The notes under the pieces were generated by a model that saw nothing but the letters and a program-made list of their open reading frames with translations, did no database searches and had not been told where the DNA came from. The position numbers were made by a program, and so were the translations under genes. Shown piece by piece: positions 37,049 through 45,945 of a stretch of DNA of 64,000 nucleotides (position 1 is the stretch's first letter; each line of letters opens with the position of its first letter). Source of the DNA: CPC320 sp002336405 (GTDB lineage Bacteria > Pseudomonadota > Alphaproteobacteria > Rhodobacterales > Rhodobacteraceae); assembly GCA_949372595.1 (NCBI GenBank), contig CASIAN010000031.1, positions 10,672 to 74,671 on the forward strand, in the 5' to 3' direction.

Positions 37049-37263
37049 GCTTGTATATAACTTTACCACGAATGGGATTTTCCGTTATATTCAATCAGCT
37101 TCCTCACATTGCTTAAAAAATAGGCACTTATTTAACCTATTGTTACTAATGAATATTATTTTTTGCATCTGGCAAAATGTTGAAAACGTTAGCTTTTTAT
37201 TGATGCTTTCGCAACGGTTGTGTGACGGGTGCATAACTCGTGTCACAAACTTCATACGAACCG

Positions 37264-38040
37264 TTAGTCATTTTGCACATCTGGGGTTTTCCAGCCCAGA
37301 TGCTGCCCCCCGTCAACGCAGAGCAATTGCCCGGTCACGGCGGTTGCGTTCAGAAAATATCCAAGCGCATTGTTAATATCGTTGGTTCCTGCACCGCGTT
37401 GCAAAATGGTATTGCGACGCTGGGTTGCGAAGTGCTCGGCGCTTTGACGTGCGCCCTGAAGCGTTGGCCCCGGGCCGATGGCATTGACCCGCACTTTTGG
37501 CGCGAGGCTCCGCGCAGCAGTTTGGGTCAAGGCCCATAGGCCCATTTTTGCAATCGTATAAGTCATGAATTCCGGTGTCAGCTTGCGGACACGCTGGTCG
37601 ATCATATTGATCACCAAAGCCTGCGCCATGGGTTCATTTTGGTCATCATAAAGCGGCTCAGGCACCTGTGTGGCCAGCGCTTGGGTCAAAACGAACGGTG
37701 CGCGCAGATTGCTTTCCATATGACGATCCCAACTGGTGCGCGTGGCACTGGTAATATTGTCATATTCAAAAATTGAGGCGTTATTAATCAGGCAGGTTAT
37801 GGGGCCACCCAGCGCTTGCATTGCCGCTGGCATCAGATTTTGAACTGCCGCCTCGTCCAGTAGATCAGCTTGTAACGCGACTGCATGTCGTCCCATCCCG
37901 CACAGATTTTCTACGACGTCTTCTGCGGCTTGGCGCGAGGTGGCATAGTGGACGGCCACATCGTATCCTTGTTGCCCTAGGTAGAGCGCCATCTCCCGAC
38001 CGATCCGCGCAGCAGCGCCAGTCACCAAAGCCCGTTTCAT
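37264..38040 (-). CDS. SDR family oxidoreductase, pteridine-reductase-like
   Basis: A 258-residue SDR protein. It has TGAAARIGREMALYL as cofactor loop (the Arg after the loop resembles FolM/pteridine reductases), INNASIFEYD in place of NNAG, the catalytic YTIAK and a terminal CVDGGQHL. The NAS motif and the overall pattern are like FolM/PTR1 proteins that reduce dihydromonapterin or dihydrofolate, but this assignment is tentative. The ATG at 38040 has a GGGAGA site; the preceding in-frame TTG is not needed. It lies 19 bases beyond the exchanger gene on the same strand. Confidence 0.88.
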   Translation of the reverse strand: MKRALVTGAAARIGREMALYLGQQGYDVAVHYATSRQAAEDVVENLCGMGRHAVALQADLLDEAAVQNLMPAAMQALGGPITCLINNASIFEYDNITSATRTSWDRHMESNLRAPFVLTQALATQVPEPLYDDQNEPMAQALVINMIDQRVRKLTPEFMTYTIAKMGLWALTQTAARSLAPKVRVNAIGPGPTLQGARQSAEHFATQRRNTILQRGAGTNDINNALGYFLNATAVTGQLLCVDGGQHLGWKTPDVQND

Positions 38041-38059
38041 CAAAATCTCCCACGTTGGG

Positions 38060-39013
38060 TCAAACCAATACTATGGTGACATAGAACAGATACAGAGCAG
38101 TCAAGCCAAGGCCAAAGCGTCGGGTGATGTTCCAGTTGAAAAATACAAATGGGATCAACAGGACCGAGGCGCCCAACATGACCCATAAATCAAAGGTTAG
38201 AAATGCAGTATCGACCGGGATCGGCCCGACAAAAGTGGTCAGACCCACGATGGCGAGTAGGTTAAACATATTGGAGCCGATGACATTACCTAAGGCGACA
38301 TCTGCTTGCCGACGCAAGGCGGCCGTTATGGCTGTTGCCAATTCAGGTAGGGACGTGCCGAGGGCAACAAGGGTCAAGCCAATGATCGCTTCGCTAACCC
38401 CAAACAGGCGCGCGATATGGCTTGCACTATCTACCAGAATATGGGCGCCCAGCGGCAAGCCGATGATGCCCAGTGTCAGATACATTGCGATCTTCCACCA
38501 AGCCATCGTGGGCGTGGCCTCGACGGTTGGATCAAGGTTTATGTTGTTGTTTTTGGTGTCAGCCGCGCTGTGACGTTGGGCGTCGCGCAGTGTGTCGCCA
38601 AGGATATATACCAAAAGTGCCAGCAGTATCAGCCCACTTTGCCATTCAAATATGCCCCGAAATGCCAGCCCTATAAATAAACATGTGGCCACCATCATGC
38701 CGAGATAGGCTTTTTTAGTATCATGTTCGCTGCTGTGTAATGTTGAAAATATGGCAGGCAGGCCCAATACCAGCAGAATATTTGCCGTGTTCGAGCCAAC
38801 AACATTTCCCAACGCCAGACTTGGCACGTCTTCGATGACCGCATTGATGGCAATGATCAGTTCAGGAGCTGAGGTTCCAAAGGCGACCACCGTGAGACTG
38901 ACGATCAGGGTGGGTATGCCCAAGCGCACACTTAGATTGACGGCCCCTTTAACCAGCGCATCACCCGCCAGAATAAGAAGCACAAACCCCAGAGCCGCCG
39001 ATAGCCAGACCAC
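38060..39013 (-). CDS. calcium/sodium antiporter, YrbG-type CaCA family
   Basis: A 317-residue inner-membrane cation exchanger with about ten hydrophobic segments in two homologous halves. The two alpha-repeats read VVAFGTSAPELIIAINA with ALGNVVGSNTANILLVLGL, and LVALGTSLPELATAITA with ALGNVIGSNMFNLLAIVGL, containing the cation-coordinating Glu and Asn. It exchanges Ca2+ for Na+ across the inner membrane. Start is a GTG at 39013, only four bases after the stop of the 55-residue gene, so both probably share a message with sppA. Confidence 0.93.
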   Translation of the reverse strand: MVWLSAALGFVLLILAGDALVKGAVNLSVRLGIPTLIVSLTVVAFGTSAPELIIAINAVIEDVPSLALGNVVGSNTANILLVLGLPAIFSTLHSSEHDTKKAYLGMMVATCLFIGLAFRGIFEWQSGLILLALLVYILGDTLRDAQRHSAADTKNNNINLDPTVEATPTMAWWKIAMYLTLGIIGLPLGAHILVDSASHIARLFGVSEAIIGLTLVALGTSLPELATAITAALRRQADVALGNVIGSNMFNLLAIVGLTTFVGPIPVDTAFLTFDLWVMLGASVLLIPFVFFNWNITRRFGLGLTALYLFYVTIVLV

Positions 39014-39016
39014 AGG

Positions 39017-39184
39017 TCAGCCCTTGCCTTTACCGCAGGCGCAGGGGCCGGTACCAATATTAAAGCGGCCACAAGACGCGCAGCGTGCGGCATCCAGTCG
39101 CTTTTTGCCTGGAAATTTCAATTTGCCGAACATTGCCAGCACACCCATGCCAACCAGAAACAGGACCACGATCTTCAGGATCAT
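39017..39184 (-). CDS. 55-residue membrane-anchored CxxC protein
   Basis: A small gene of 55 codons. It begins MILKIVVLFLVGMGVLAMFG, a single membrane helix, then a basic stretch (KLKFPGKKRL) and a zinc-ribbon-like tail with Cys-x-x-Cys (ARCASCGRFN) and Cys-x-Cys (GPCACGKG). The stop of sppA lies one base before its start and the exchanger starts three bases past its own stop, so spacing argues that it is real. Function unknown; the family seems to be a small conserved Rhodobacterales protein, by memory rather than search. Confidence 0.8.
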   Translation of the reverse strand: MILKIVVLFLVGMGVLAMFGKLKFPGKKRLDAARCASCGRFNIGTGPCACGKGKG

Positions 39185-39185
39185 T

Positions 39186-39983
39186 CTATAATCCAAAACG
39201 GGCGAACTGGGCCCGTTCTTCTATGCTGCTAAAGGCGTCATGCACAATCGACGTGCCAAAGCGCTGGAGAAAATTGCGTTTCACGTCATAATTCCGGAAC
39301 TTAACCTTGTCACCAAACCGCTCTTTCATCAGCGGCACCAGATGGCCAATACCATCCACCAAACCTAGTTCGGCTGAATGTTGTCCTGTCCAAAACTCGC
39401 CACTGAACAGATCCTGTGCGTCGGTAAGTTTGCTGCCTCGGCGGGTTCTCACATGGGAGATGAAAACGTCGTGGAGCTGATTAAGAATGGTTTTAAGGCG
39501 GGTCACGTCTTCGGGATTTTCTGGTCGAAACGGATCCAGTGTCGATTTGGATTTTCCGGCGGTATATACCCGTCTTTCCAGCCCTTGCCGTTCTAGAAAG
39601 GTTGATGCGCCAAAGCCGGCTGAAATCACCCCAATCGAGCCGATAATTGATCCGGGATCAACCCAGATTTCATCAGCGCTGACAGCCAGCCAATAGCCAC
39701 CAGAGGCTGCAACGTCTTCTACAAACGCAAATACGGGCAGTTTTTTATCATCTGCAAGACGGCGAATGCGCGCCGCTATTAGCGAGGATTGAACCGGGGA
39801 CCCCCCCGGTGAATTGATCACCAGAGCGACTGCTGCCGGTTTGCCCTTGGTAAAGGCCTTTTCAATATAGGGCGCGAGCGTCTGATCGTTGAGTTGGCCG
39901 CGACCACCTGCCGCGATCGTGCCGGTAAGCCGCAAGACTGCGACTGTCGGTGTTTTTTTCAAAAAAGGAATGCTTATAACCAT
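39186..39983 (-). CDS. S49 family peptidase, SppA/SohB-like
   Basis: A 265-residue serine protease of family S49 (short SppA form). The fold is visible as VAVLRLTGTI, then LVINSPGGSPVQS, the nucleophile serine in VAASGGYWLA and the downstream GSIIGSIGVISAGFG. The catalytic lysine is expected in the SKSTLDPFRP part or nearby. These enzymes degrade signal peptides in the inner membrane. No strong membrane anchor is visible at the N-terminus, so it may act at the cytosolic membrane face. First gene of the sppA-CxxC-exchanger-SDR run. Confidence 0.9.
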   Translation of the reverse strand: MVISIPFLKKTPTVAVLRLTGTIAAGGRGQLNDQTLAPYIEKAFTKGKPAAVALVINSPGGSPVQSSLIAARIRRLADDKKLPVFAFVEDVAASGGYWLAVSADEIWVDPGSIIGSIGVISAGFGASTFLERQGLERRVYTAGKSKSTLDPFRPENPEDVTRLKTILNQLHDVFISHVRTRRGSKLTDAQDLFSGEFWTGQHSAELGLVDGIGHLVPLMKERFGDKVKFRNYDVKRNFLQRFGTSIVHDAFSSIEERAQFARFGL

Positions 39984-40077
39984 GTTTCACACTTAGTTTG
40001 ATTGGCAGCAGCAAACAAGGCGGCGCAAGAATATTTATGCGTGTTTGCAAATTCTGGGACTTGTCAGACGATAGACC

Positions 40078-40839
40078 TTAGCTGCGCAGACGATAGCCGG
40101 TTTTGAATATCCAAAAGATCACCCAAAGACATAAAATGATGAACCCGCCGATGGCCAGTAAACTGATTGTGATCGGAACGTCAGAGGTGTCAAAAAACGC
40201 CCAGCGAAATCCAGAAATCAAATAGACTATTGGATTAAATAAGGTAATTTTCTGCCAAAGCGGCGGCAGCATTGTGATGGAATAAAACGAGCCGCCCAAA
40301 AACACCAATGGTGTGATGACCAACAGTGGAATTAATTGCAATTGTTCGAAATTAATCGCCCAAATTCCAATAATAAAGCCAAACAATGAAAAGCTGACAC
40401 AGGTCAGCAGCAAGATGGCCAGCATTGCCACGGGGTGGGCAACGGTCAGATCGACAAAAATTGTCGACGTTGCCAGTATGACCAAGCCGATGAACAGAGC
40501 TTTGCATGTTGCAGCCCCCACGTATCCCAAAATAATTTCAAACGTATTGACCGGCGCTGACAGCAGCTCATAAATGGTGCCGGTATATTTTGGCAGATGG
40601 ATTCCAAACGCAGCGTTCGAGGTCGCTTGCGTGATCACGCTCAGCATGATCAGCCCCGGCACCAAAAAAGACACATAGCTGACACCCTCAATCTGGTCTA
40701 TCCGGCTGCCTAGGGCTGCGCCAAATACGACAAAATACAGTGATGTTGACAGAACTGGTGATAGAAAACTCTGTTTCAGTGTCCGAAAAAACCGGTGCAT
40801 TTCGAAAAAGTAAATCGTTTTTATGGCATGCCAGTTCAT
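40078..40839 (-). CDS. ABC-2 type exporter permease
   Basis: A 253-residue ABC-2 membrane protein of the YadH/NodJ class with six hydrophobic segments. Typical parts are YFVVFGAALG, the SYVSFLVPGLIMLSVITQAT block, YTGTIYELLSAPV, and LVFLGGSFYSITMLPP before the last helix pair. It pairs with the ATPase whose TGA overlaps its ATG (ATGA). Substrates of such pairs vary (polysaccharides, drugs); nothing here identifies one. Confidence 0.92.
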   Translation of the reverse strand: MNWHAIKTIYFFEMHRFFRTLKQSFLSPVLSTSLYFVVFGAALGSRIDQIEGVSYVSFLVPGLIMLSVITQATSNAAFGIHLPKYTGTIYELLSAPVNTFEIILGYVGAATCKALFIGLVILATSTIFVDLTVAHPVAMLAILLLTCVSFSLFGFIIGIWAINFEQLQLIPLLVITPLVFLGGSFYSITMLPPLWQKITLFNPIVYLISGFRWAFFDTSDVPITISLLAIGGFIILCLWVIFWIFKTGYRLRS

Positions 40840-41765
40840 TTATTTGCATCCTGTAGCAACGTGATAAAGATCTCTTCGAGGCTGCTTTGCTCGGTATGTA
40901 GATCGCGCAGCACCAAGCCGGCTTTCGACAGATCAGACAATAAAGTGGTGATTCCGGTTCTTTCGCCAGTTGCGCCATAGGCATATTTTATGGCTTGCCC
41001 GTCATTGATCAAACTGAGGTTATAAGCTGCTAAGCTCTCGGGCAGAGTTTCGGTGGGTTGTGTTAATTCGATAGTCAAAGTTTTTTGACCCATTTGCTGC
41101 ATTAGCGTGGCTTTACTTTCGACCAGCAAAATTCTGCCGTTATCTATCACCGCGATCCGGTCGGCGATTGCTTCGGCTTCGTCGATATAATGCGTGGTTA
41201 GAATGATCGTCACACCATCGGCTTTGAGCTGTGAGATCAACGCCCACATATCTCGGCGTAATTCAACATCAACGCCAGCGGTAGGTTCATCAAGAAATAA
41301 AATACGGGGTTCGTGGACCAAAGCTTTGGCAATCATCACTCGACGTCGCATCCCGCCTGATAATGATTTTATTTGTGCGTGACGTTTGTCCCATAAAGAC
41401 AGTTGCTTTAATATCTGTTCGATAAGGGCGGGGTCGGCCCCGAGACCAAACAGCCCGCGCGAGAACTGTAAGGTGTTCATAACGGTTTCGAACGGCTCGA
41501 GCGAAATCTCTTGGGGGACCAGACCGATCAACTTGCGGGCCGCGCGATAGTCGGTTTTGATATCATAGCCGCCCACGCGGATCGTGCCAGATGTTGGGCT
41601 TGCCAGACCGCAGATTGTCGCAATAAGCGTGGTTTTCCCGGCGCCGTTGGGACCCAGAAGCGCCAGAATTTCGCCTTGCTCTACGTCAAGGTCGACGCCC
41701 TTAAGAGCATGAAACGAATCGTTATACGTTTTCTTCAGTGCATTAATCTCTAAAAATCTACGGAT
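40836..41765 (-). CDS. ABC-2 type exporter ATP-binding protein with non-canonical start
   Basis: A protein of about 309 residues with a complete cassette: Walker A LLGPNGAGKTT, signature LSGGMRRRV, Walker B ILFLDEPTAGVD and the H-loop TTHYIDEA, followed by a C-terminal domain as in NodI/YadG. The frame is open upstream of the Walker A back to a TGA, but contains no ATG, GTG or TTG. The best candidate is ATC at 41763-41765, six bases after AAAGGA; ATT or CTG a few codons later are alternatives. Starting at the first ordinary codon (GTG at 41576) would delete the Walker A. Coupled to the permease gene. Confidence 0.85.
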   Translation of the reverse strand: MRRFLEINALKKTYNDSFHALKGVDLDVEQGEILALLGPNGAGKTTLIATICGLASPTSGTIRVGGYDIKTDYRAARKLIGLVPQEISLEPFETVMNTLQFSRGLFGLGADPALIEQILKQLSLWDKRHAQIKSLSGGMRRRVMIAKALVHEPRILFLDEPTAGVDVELRRDMWALISQLKADGVTIILTTHYIDEAEAIADRIAVIDNGRILLVESKATLMQQMGQKTLTIELTQPTETLPESLAAYNLSLINDGQAIKYAYGATGERTGITTLLSDLSKAGLVLRDLHTEQSSLEEIFITLLQDANK

Positions 41766-42662
41766 ATTGTGTCCTTTACCGTTCTTTTGAAATCCCTTGT
41801 TGCGTGTGTCTAAGGGGGTAGCTCAGACAGTAAAAGCCCAAAATATTTTGGATATATCCATAGCCTTGTTGAGTGCCTATCATATCTGGATTGAATAGAT
41901 AAAAACTCAACCAAATCCATTCAAAAACTGTTGGGTATTATTGCCCGTAGTTCTCGCAAAATAATCAGTGCAGTTCCGAGGATTTACGCCCTGTTTTAAA
42001 TAACGGTTGTGTGACTATTAAATAGCCGAGCGGATGGAAAGTAAGAAATGCCTAGAGGCGGTGAAAAAACAACTGTTTATTAGATGAAATAATATTTTAT
42101 ACGAAGTGCGCGAATAATATCTTCAAATATTACAGGGTTAAAATTATCTTCCAAATAGGGCTCTTAAAATTTATATTTGCTGTGTGTATCCAGAGTGTTT
42201 CGAATTTAACTCATTAAAATTTAATTAAATTTATTGCAAAGTGATCTTATAAATTTGATTAAAAGTCCTTGTCATGTTGGTTTTTTTTGCCGTAAGTATC
42301 TAAAATTTATGAGTTTCTGGCTGCGTCACACAGAGTTTTCGCATTGAGGTCGGAATGCTAAGATTGATGTGTCCGTTTGGATCGGGGCGGTTGTTTGATC
42401 TCGTATATTCCAAAAGATGAAATTTCAGCGATTGAGTGCTAAAAGAATATATCAGCACACACAAATCGCACGATCTTTTGATCTAGATTAACTGAGTACT
42501 TGGCGTCAGCAAAAATAATGTTATATACAGTCCCAAACGAAAGCAAAGCTAGATCAGTAGGCGATCGAAGGTCAAAAGAAACCGTGGCGTCGAGTAGTCA
42601 TAAGATCAGCCAGCTCCGACCGGAAACCGCCCGCAAGGGCCAGAAAAATATGTAGGTGTGGA
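41766..42662. other. AT-rich intergenic region, no gene found
   Basis: About 900 bases between the ABC ATPase and the desaturase without a supported gene. It is clearly more AT-rich than its flanks, with several long A/T runs, notably around 42,100-42,300. No tRNA arms, no strong terminator and no protein-like frame were recognised. A TTAA-N7-TTAA element is listed separately. The stretch may hold a small RNA or long regulatory region for the desaturase. Confidence 0.5.
42214..42228. promoter_or_regulatory. candidate CtrA full site (TTAA-N7-TTAA)
   Basis: The sequence matches TTAA-N7-TTAA, the binding consensus of the alphaproteobacterial regulator CtrA. It is 434 bases upstream of the desaturase start and 449 bases from the ATPase start. 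The surrounding DNA is very AT-rich, so a chance match is quite possible. Confidence 0.25.
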
Positions 42663-43709
42663 ATGGCCGCTCTTTCAAATGAAGACAGTCAAAATGAAAC
42701 CCCGTTGGTTGCCCGCAACTGGGTCAAAATTCTAGCGCAGTATCGTGAACCCGACACCGTGCGCAGCGTTTTCGAACTCTTGGTCACTTTGATCCCGTTT
42801 CTGTCGCTCTGGGGTCTTGCTTGGTGGCTGTTGAATGACTACCCTTGGATGGCTTTGGCCGTTGCGCTTTCAAACGGTTTATTTCTAGTCAGAATTTTCA
42901 TCGTTCAACATGATTGCAGCCATGGTGGGTTTTTTAAAAGCCGCAGGATTAGTGACTGGGTTGGACGTATCTTCGGGGTGCTTACACTTACCCCGTACGA
43001 CGTTTGGCAGCGCACGCACATGATGCACCACTCGGCGGCAGGAAATCTTGATCAACGCGGCATTGGCGACGTTTACACCATGACGGTCGAAGAATATTAC
43101 TCCCAACCGTTCTATGGCAAGGTTCTCTACCGTCTTGGTCGGCATCCTATCATCTTGTTCGGGCTCGGTCCGTTGTATCTGTTCGTGTTGCAAAACCGTC
43201 TACCATTGGGCTTGATGAACTCTGGTATAAAATATTGGGTCAGTGCGATGGGGACCAATGCGATGATCCTGGCGTCTTTGGGAATAATATTCTTGTTTGG
43301 GGGCCTTGCGCCTATTTTGTGGATTTTCTTTCCCACCCTATGCGTGGCTGCGACGCTCGGGGTTTGGTTGTTCTATGTACAGCACCAGTTTGAGGATACC
43401 CACTGGGATACCCAAGCAGACTGGCAGGTCCATGAAGCAGCGCTGCACGGCAGTTCGCATTATGATTTGCCAGCCGTTTTGATGTGGTTTACTGGCAACA
43501 TCGGGATTCACCATGTGCATCATCTGTACAGCCGAATCCCATTTTACCGCCTGACAGAAGTGTTGCGCGACCATCCTGTACTGGCCTCGTCGCAACAGCG
43601 TTTGACGGTTATGCAGAGCTTCCGTTCAGTCAAACTGCATCTTTGGGATTCGAACCGCCGCAAGTTGGTAACTTTTGCGGATGCTCGCCGGTCACGGCTA
43701 GCGGCTTAA
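42663..43709 (+). CDS. fatty acid desaturase (membrane di-iron, DesA-like)
   Basis: A 348-residue membrane desaturase. The three histidine boxes that hold the di-iron centre are HDCSH (83-87), HMMHH (119-123) and HHVHH (283-287), with hydrophobic helices between. This pattern and length match acyl-lipid omega-6/delta-12-type enzymes that introduce cis double bonds into membrane acyl chains; the exact position of desaturation is not predictable. Its stop overlaps the hemE stop by three bases in convergent orientation. The long AT-rich leader upstream could carry temperature or other regulation, which is speculation. Confidence 0.92.
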   Translation: MAALSNEDSQNETPLVARNWVKILAQYREPDTVRSVFELLVTLIPFLSLWGLAWWLLNDYPWMALAVALSNGLFLVRIFIVQHDCSHGGFFKSRRISDWVGRIFGVLTLTPYDVWQRTHMMHHSAAGNLDQRGIGDVYTMTVEEYYSQPFYGKVLYRLGRHPIILFGLGPLYLFVLQNRLPLGLMNSGIKYWVSAMGTNAMILASLGIIFLFGGLAPILWIFFPTLCVAATLGVWLFYVQHQFEDTHWDTQADWQVHEAALHGSSHYDLPAVLMWFTGNIGIHHVHHLYSRIPFYRLTEVLRDHPVLASSQQRLTVMQSFRSVKLHLWDSNRRKLVTFADARRSRLAA

Positions 43710-44740
43710 TTGTCGCGCACAGCATCAATCATACGCTGAACATTATCGGGATCAGCCTGCGGGGTGATCCCATGTCCCAAGTTGAAAATATGCGGTCCGT
43801 TGCGGAATGCGGCCACAATACGCTTTGTGTCTTCGACCAAAGCCGGACCCCCGCTGACCATATGTGATGATTTTAGGTTGCCCTGCACACAGCCATCTGG
43901 TTGTAGATGTGCGGCAGCCCACTGGGGGTCAACCGAATTATCCAAGGCCAGACAATCTGCTCCGGTGGCTTTGGCAAACCCCAAGTACTTCTCTCCAGCC
44001 TCGCGGGGAAAAGCAATTACCGGTGTGTTGGGATGGCGGGCTTTCAGCGCGGTTATAATCCTGCGGATTGGCGCCAACGAAAACCTCTCAAAATCATTGC
44101 CCTTCAGAGATCCGGCCCAGCTGTCGAACAATTTTACCACTTCGGCACCGGCGTCAATCTGTTTGCTGAGATAGTCAATCGTGGCCTCGGTCAACAGATC
44201 AATTAACCTTTCAAACACGTCTGGGTTTTCTGTCATCAATTTATGCGCCGGTCCCTGATCTGGGGTGCCACGACCGGCAATCATATAAGTCGCCACTGTC
44301 CAAGGCGCACCGGCAAAACCAATAAGTGTGGTTTCGGCAGGAAGCGCGCGCGACAGAATCCGCAATGTTTCGTAAATCGGATTGAGCGTGGCATCGGTTT
44401 CATCGGCGGGTCTGAGCTGGTCTAAATCTGCCGCACTGGTCACTGTCGACAGCCGCGGTCCCTCACCAGTGACAAACCATAAGTCGGCCCCCAGCGCCTG
44501 TGGGATTAACAAAATGTCGGCAAACATAATAGCTGCATCAAAGCCATAGCGGCGAATTGGCTGCAAGGTGACCTCTGCGGCCAATTCGCTGTTGTAACAC
44601 AGCGACAAAAAATCGCCTGCCTGTGCCCGGGTTGCGCGATATTCTGGCAAATAGCGCCCGGCTTGGCGCATCATCCAAATTGGCGGTACGGATTGCGTCT
44701 GACCTGCCAAAGCGCGCAGGATGGTTTTTTGTGTGGCCAT
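43706..44740 (-). CDS. hemE: uroporphyrinogen decarboxylase
   Basis: A 344-residue HemE, which removes four carboxyl groups from uroporphyrinogen III to yield coproporphyrinogen III. The signature PPIWMMRQAGRYLPEYR is at the N-terminus, followed by FADILLIPQALGADLWF, GFAGAPWTVATYMIAG and the C-terminal HIFNLGHGITPQADPDNV. Divergent from hemC with a 97-base shared promoter region, so these two steps of haem synthesis may be co-regulated. Confidence 0.97.
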   Translation of the reverse strand: MATQKTILRALAGQTQSVPPIWMMRQAGRYLPEYRATRAQAGDFLSLCYNSELAAEVTLQPIRRYGFDAAIMFADILLIPQALGADLWFVTGEGPRLSTVTSAADLDQLRPADETDATLNPIYETLRILSRALPAETTLIGFAGAPWTVATYMIAGRGTPDQGPAHKLMTENPDVFERLIDLLTEATIDYLSKQIDAGAEVVKLFDSWAGSLKGNDFERFSLAPIRRIITALKARHPNTPVIAFPREAGEKYLGFAKATGADCLALDNSVDPQWAAAHLQPDGCVQGNLKSSHMVSGGPALVEDTKRIVAAFRNGPHIFNLGHGITPQADPDNVQRMIDAVRDN

Positions 44741-44837
44741 GTTATTTCCTTAAGCTTAGCCTGTGGTCGCCAGCATGAGGCATAATGTCAAGTGAGATAC
44801 GCTTGTCAGGGCACTCTGACGCGATTACACAAAGCCT

Positions 44838-45782
44838 ATGATTACGAATTTTCCCTCCCCCAAGACGCCGCTGCGCATTGGCACCCGTGGATCGCCATTG
44901 GCGCTGGCGCAAGCCCATGAGACCCGCAGGCGTTTGGCGCAGGCCTTTGATTTGCCCGACGCGGCGTTTGAGATTGTGGTGATTAAAACCACAGGTGACC
45001 GCATACAAGACAGGCCGTTGCGTGAGATTGGCGGCAAGGGGCTGTTTACCCGCGAGATCGAGCAAGATCTGCTCTCGGGGGCGATTGATATTGCCGTTCA
45101 TTCGATGAAAGATATGCCGGTGCTACAGCCCGATGGGTTGGTGTTGTCGACCTATCTGCCGCGTGAGGATGTGCGCGATGCGCTGATTTGTCCAACTGTA
45201 AGCGATTTGGATGATTTGCCCACCGGCGCCCTCGTGGGCACGTCTAGCTTGCGGCGTAAGGCGCAAGTGCTACTGCGCCGGCCCGATTTGACCGTGGTTG
45301 AGTTTCGCGGCAATGTGCAGACACGCGTCAAAAAGCTAGAGGCGGGTGTGGCGCGCTGCACGTTTTTGGCGATGGCGGGTTTGAACCGTTTGCATCTAAC
45401 CGACATTGCAGCAACGCCGGTCGCGCCGGAAGAGATGCTGCCAGCAGTGGCGCAGGGTGCGATTGGTATCGAACAGCGCGTTGACGACTCACGATGTTCT
45501 GCGCTGCTTGCGGCGATTGATCACCGGCCAACGGGCGTTTTGCTTGCGGCCGAGCGGGCCTTTTTGGCAGGGTTGGACGGCTCTTGTGAAACTCCAATTG
45601 CGGGTTTGGCGACACAAGACGGCGGGCAGGTTTTGTTGCGTGGGGAAATTCTGCGCCCTGACGGATCAGAGCATCTTTGTGATGCGCAATCGGCCCCGGC
45701 CGAAGATGTTGCAGAGCTTGGCGCTGAGATGGCGGCCAAGTTGCGCGGACTTGCAGGGCCAGGGTTTTTTGAGCTGCCCTAG
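44838..45782 (+). CDS. hemC: hydroxymethylbilane synthase (porphobilinogen deaminase)
   Basis: A 314-residue HemC, which polymerises four porphobilinogen units. Visible landmarks are RIGTRGSPLALAQA, GGKGLFTREIEQDLL, AVHSMKDMP, the GTSSLRRKAQ block, and LDGSCETPIAG, where the Cys carries the dipyrromethane cofactor. Start ATG at 44838; a poorly matched TTGTCA/TACACA pair ends just upstream, which would give a very short leader. Confidence 0.97.
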   Translation: MITNFPSPKTPLRIGTRGSPLALAQAHETRRRLAQAFDLPDAAFEIVVIKTTGDRIQDRPLREIGGKGLFTREIEQDLLSGAIDIAVHSMKDMPVLQPDGLVLSTYLPREDVRDALICPTVSDLDDLPTGALVGTSSLRRKAQVLLRRPDLTVVEFRGNVQTRVKKLEAGVARCTFLAMAGLNRLHLTDIAATPVAPEEMLPAVAQGAIGIEQRVDDSRCSALLAAIDHRPTGVLLAAERAFLAGLDGSCETPIAGLATQDGGQVLLRGEILRPDGSEHLCDAQSAPAEDVAELGAEMAAKLRGLAGPGFFELP

Positions 45783-45945
45783 GATCGGGTTCATTCCCGC
45801 CAGATTGTCTTAAAGACTTGATGTGATCCTTACCTAAATAACGAACCACGGTCGTTCCCTAAATATTTTGGTGATTTAACGCTCCCCGAGTGCCCCGTAA
45901 TTGAAATCTGTTATAGTTGTATACCTATAACACGCATTGATAGGC

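Noticed and set aside
41811..41870. tRNA-like stretch GGGGGTAGCTCAGACAG
   Set aside because: No anticodon arm, T arm or acceptor pairing follows.
37213..42015. Shared 14-mer AACGGTTGTGTGAC at 37213-37226 and 42002-42015
   Set aside because: A few repeats of this length are expected by chance in 64 kb, there is no palindrome, and the distances to genes differ.
43706..43709. Convergent overlap of desaturase and hemE stop codons
   Set aside because: Short convergent overlaps are ordinary in compact bacterial genomes.
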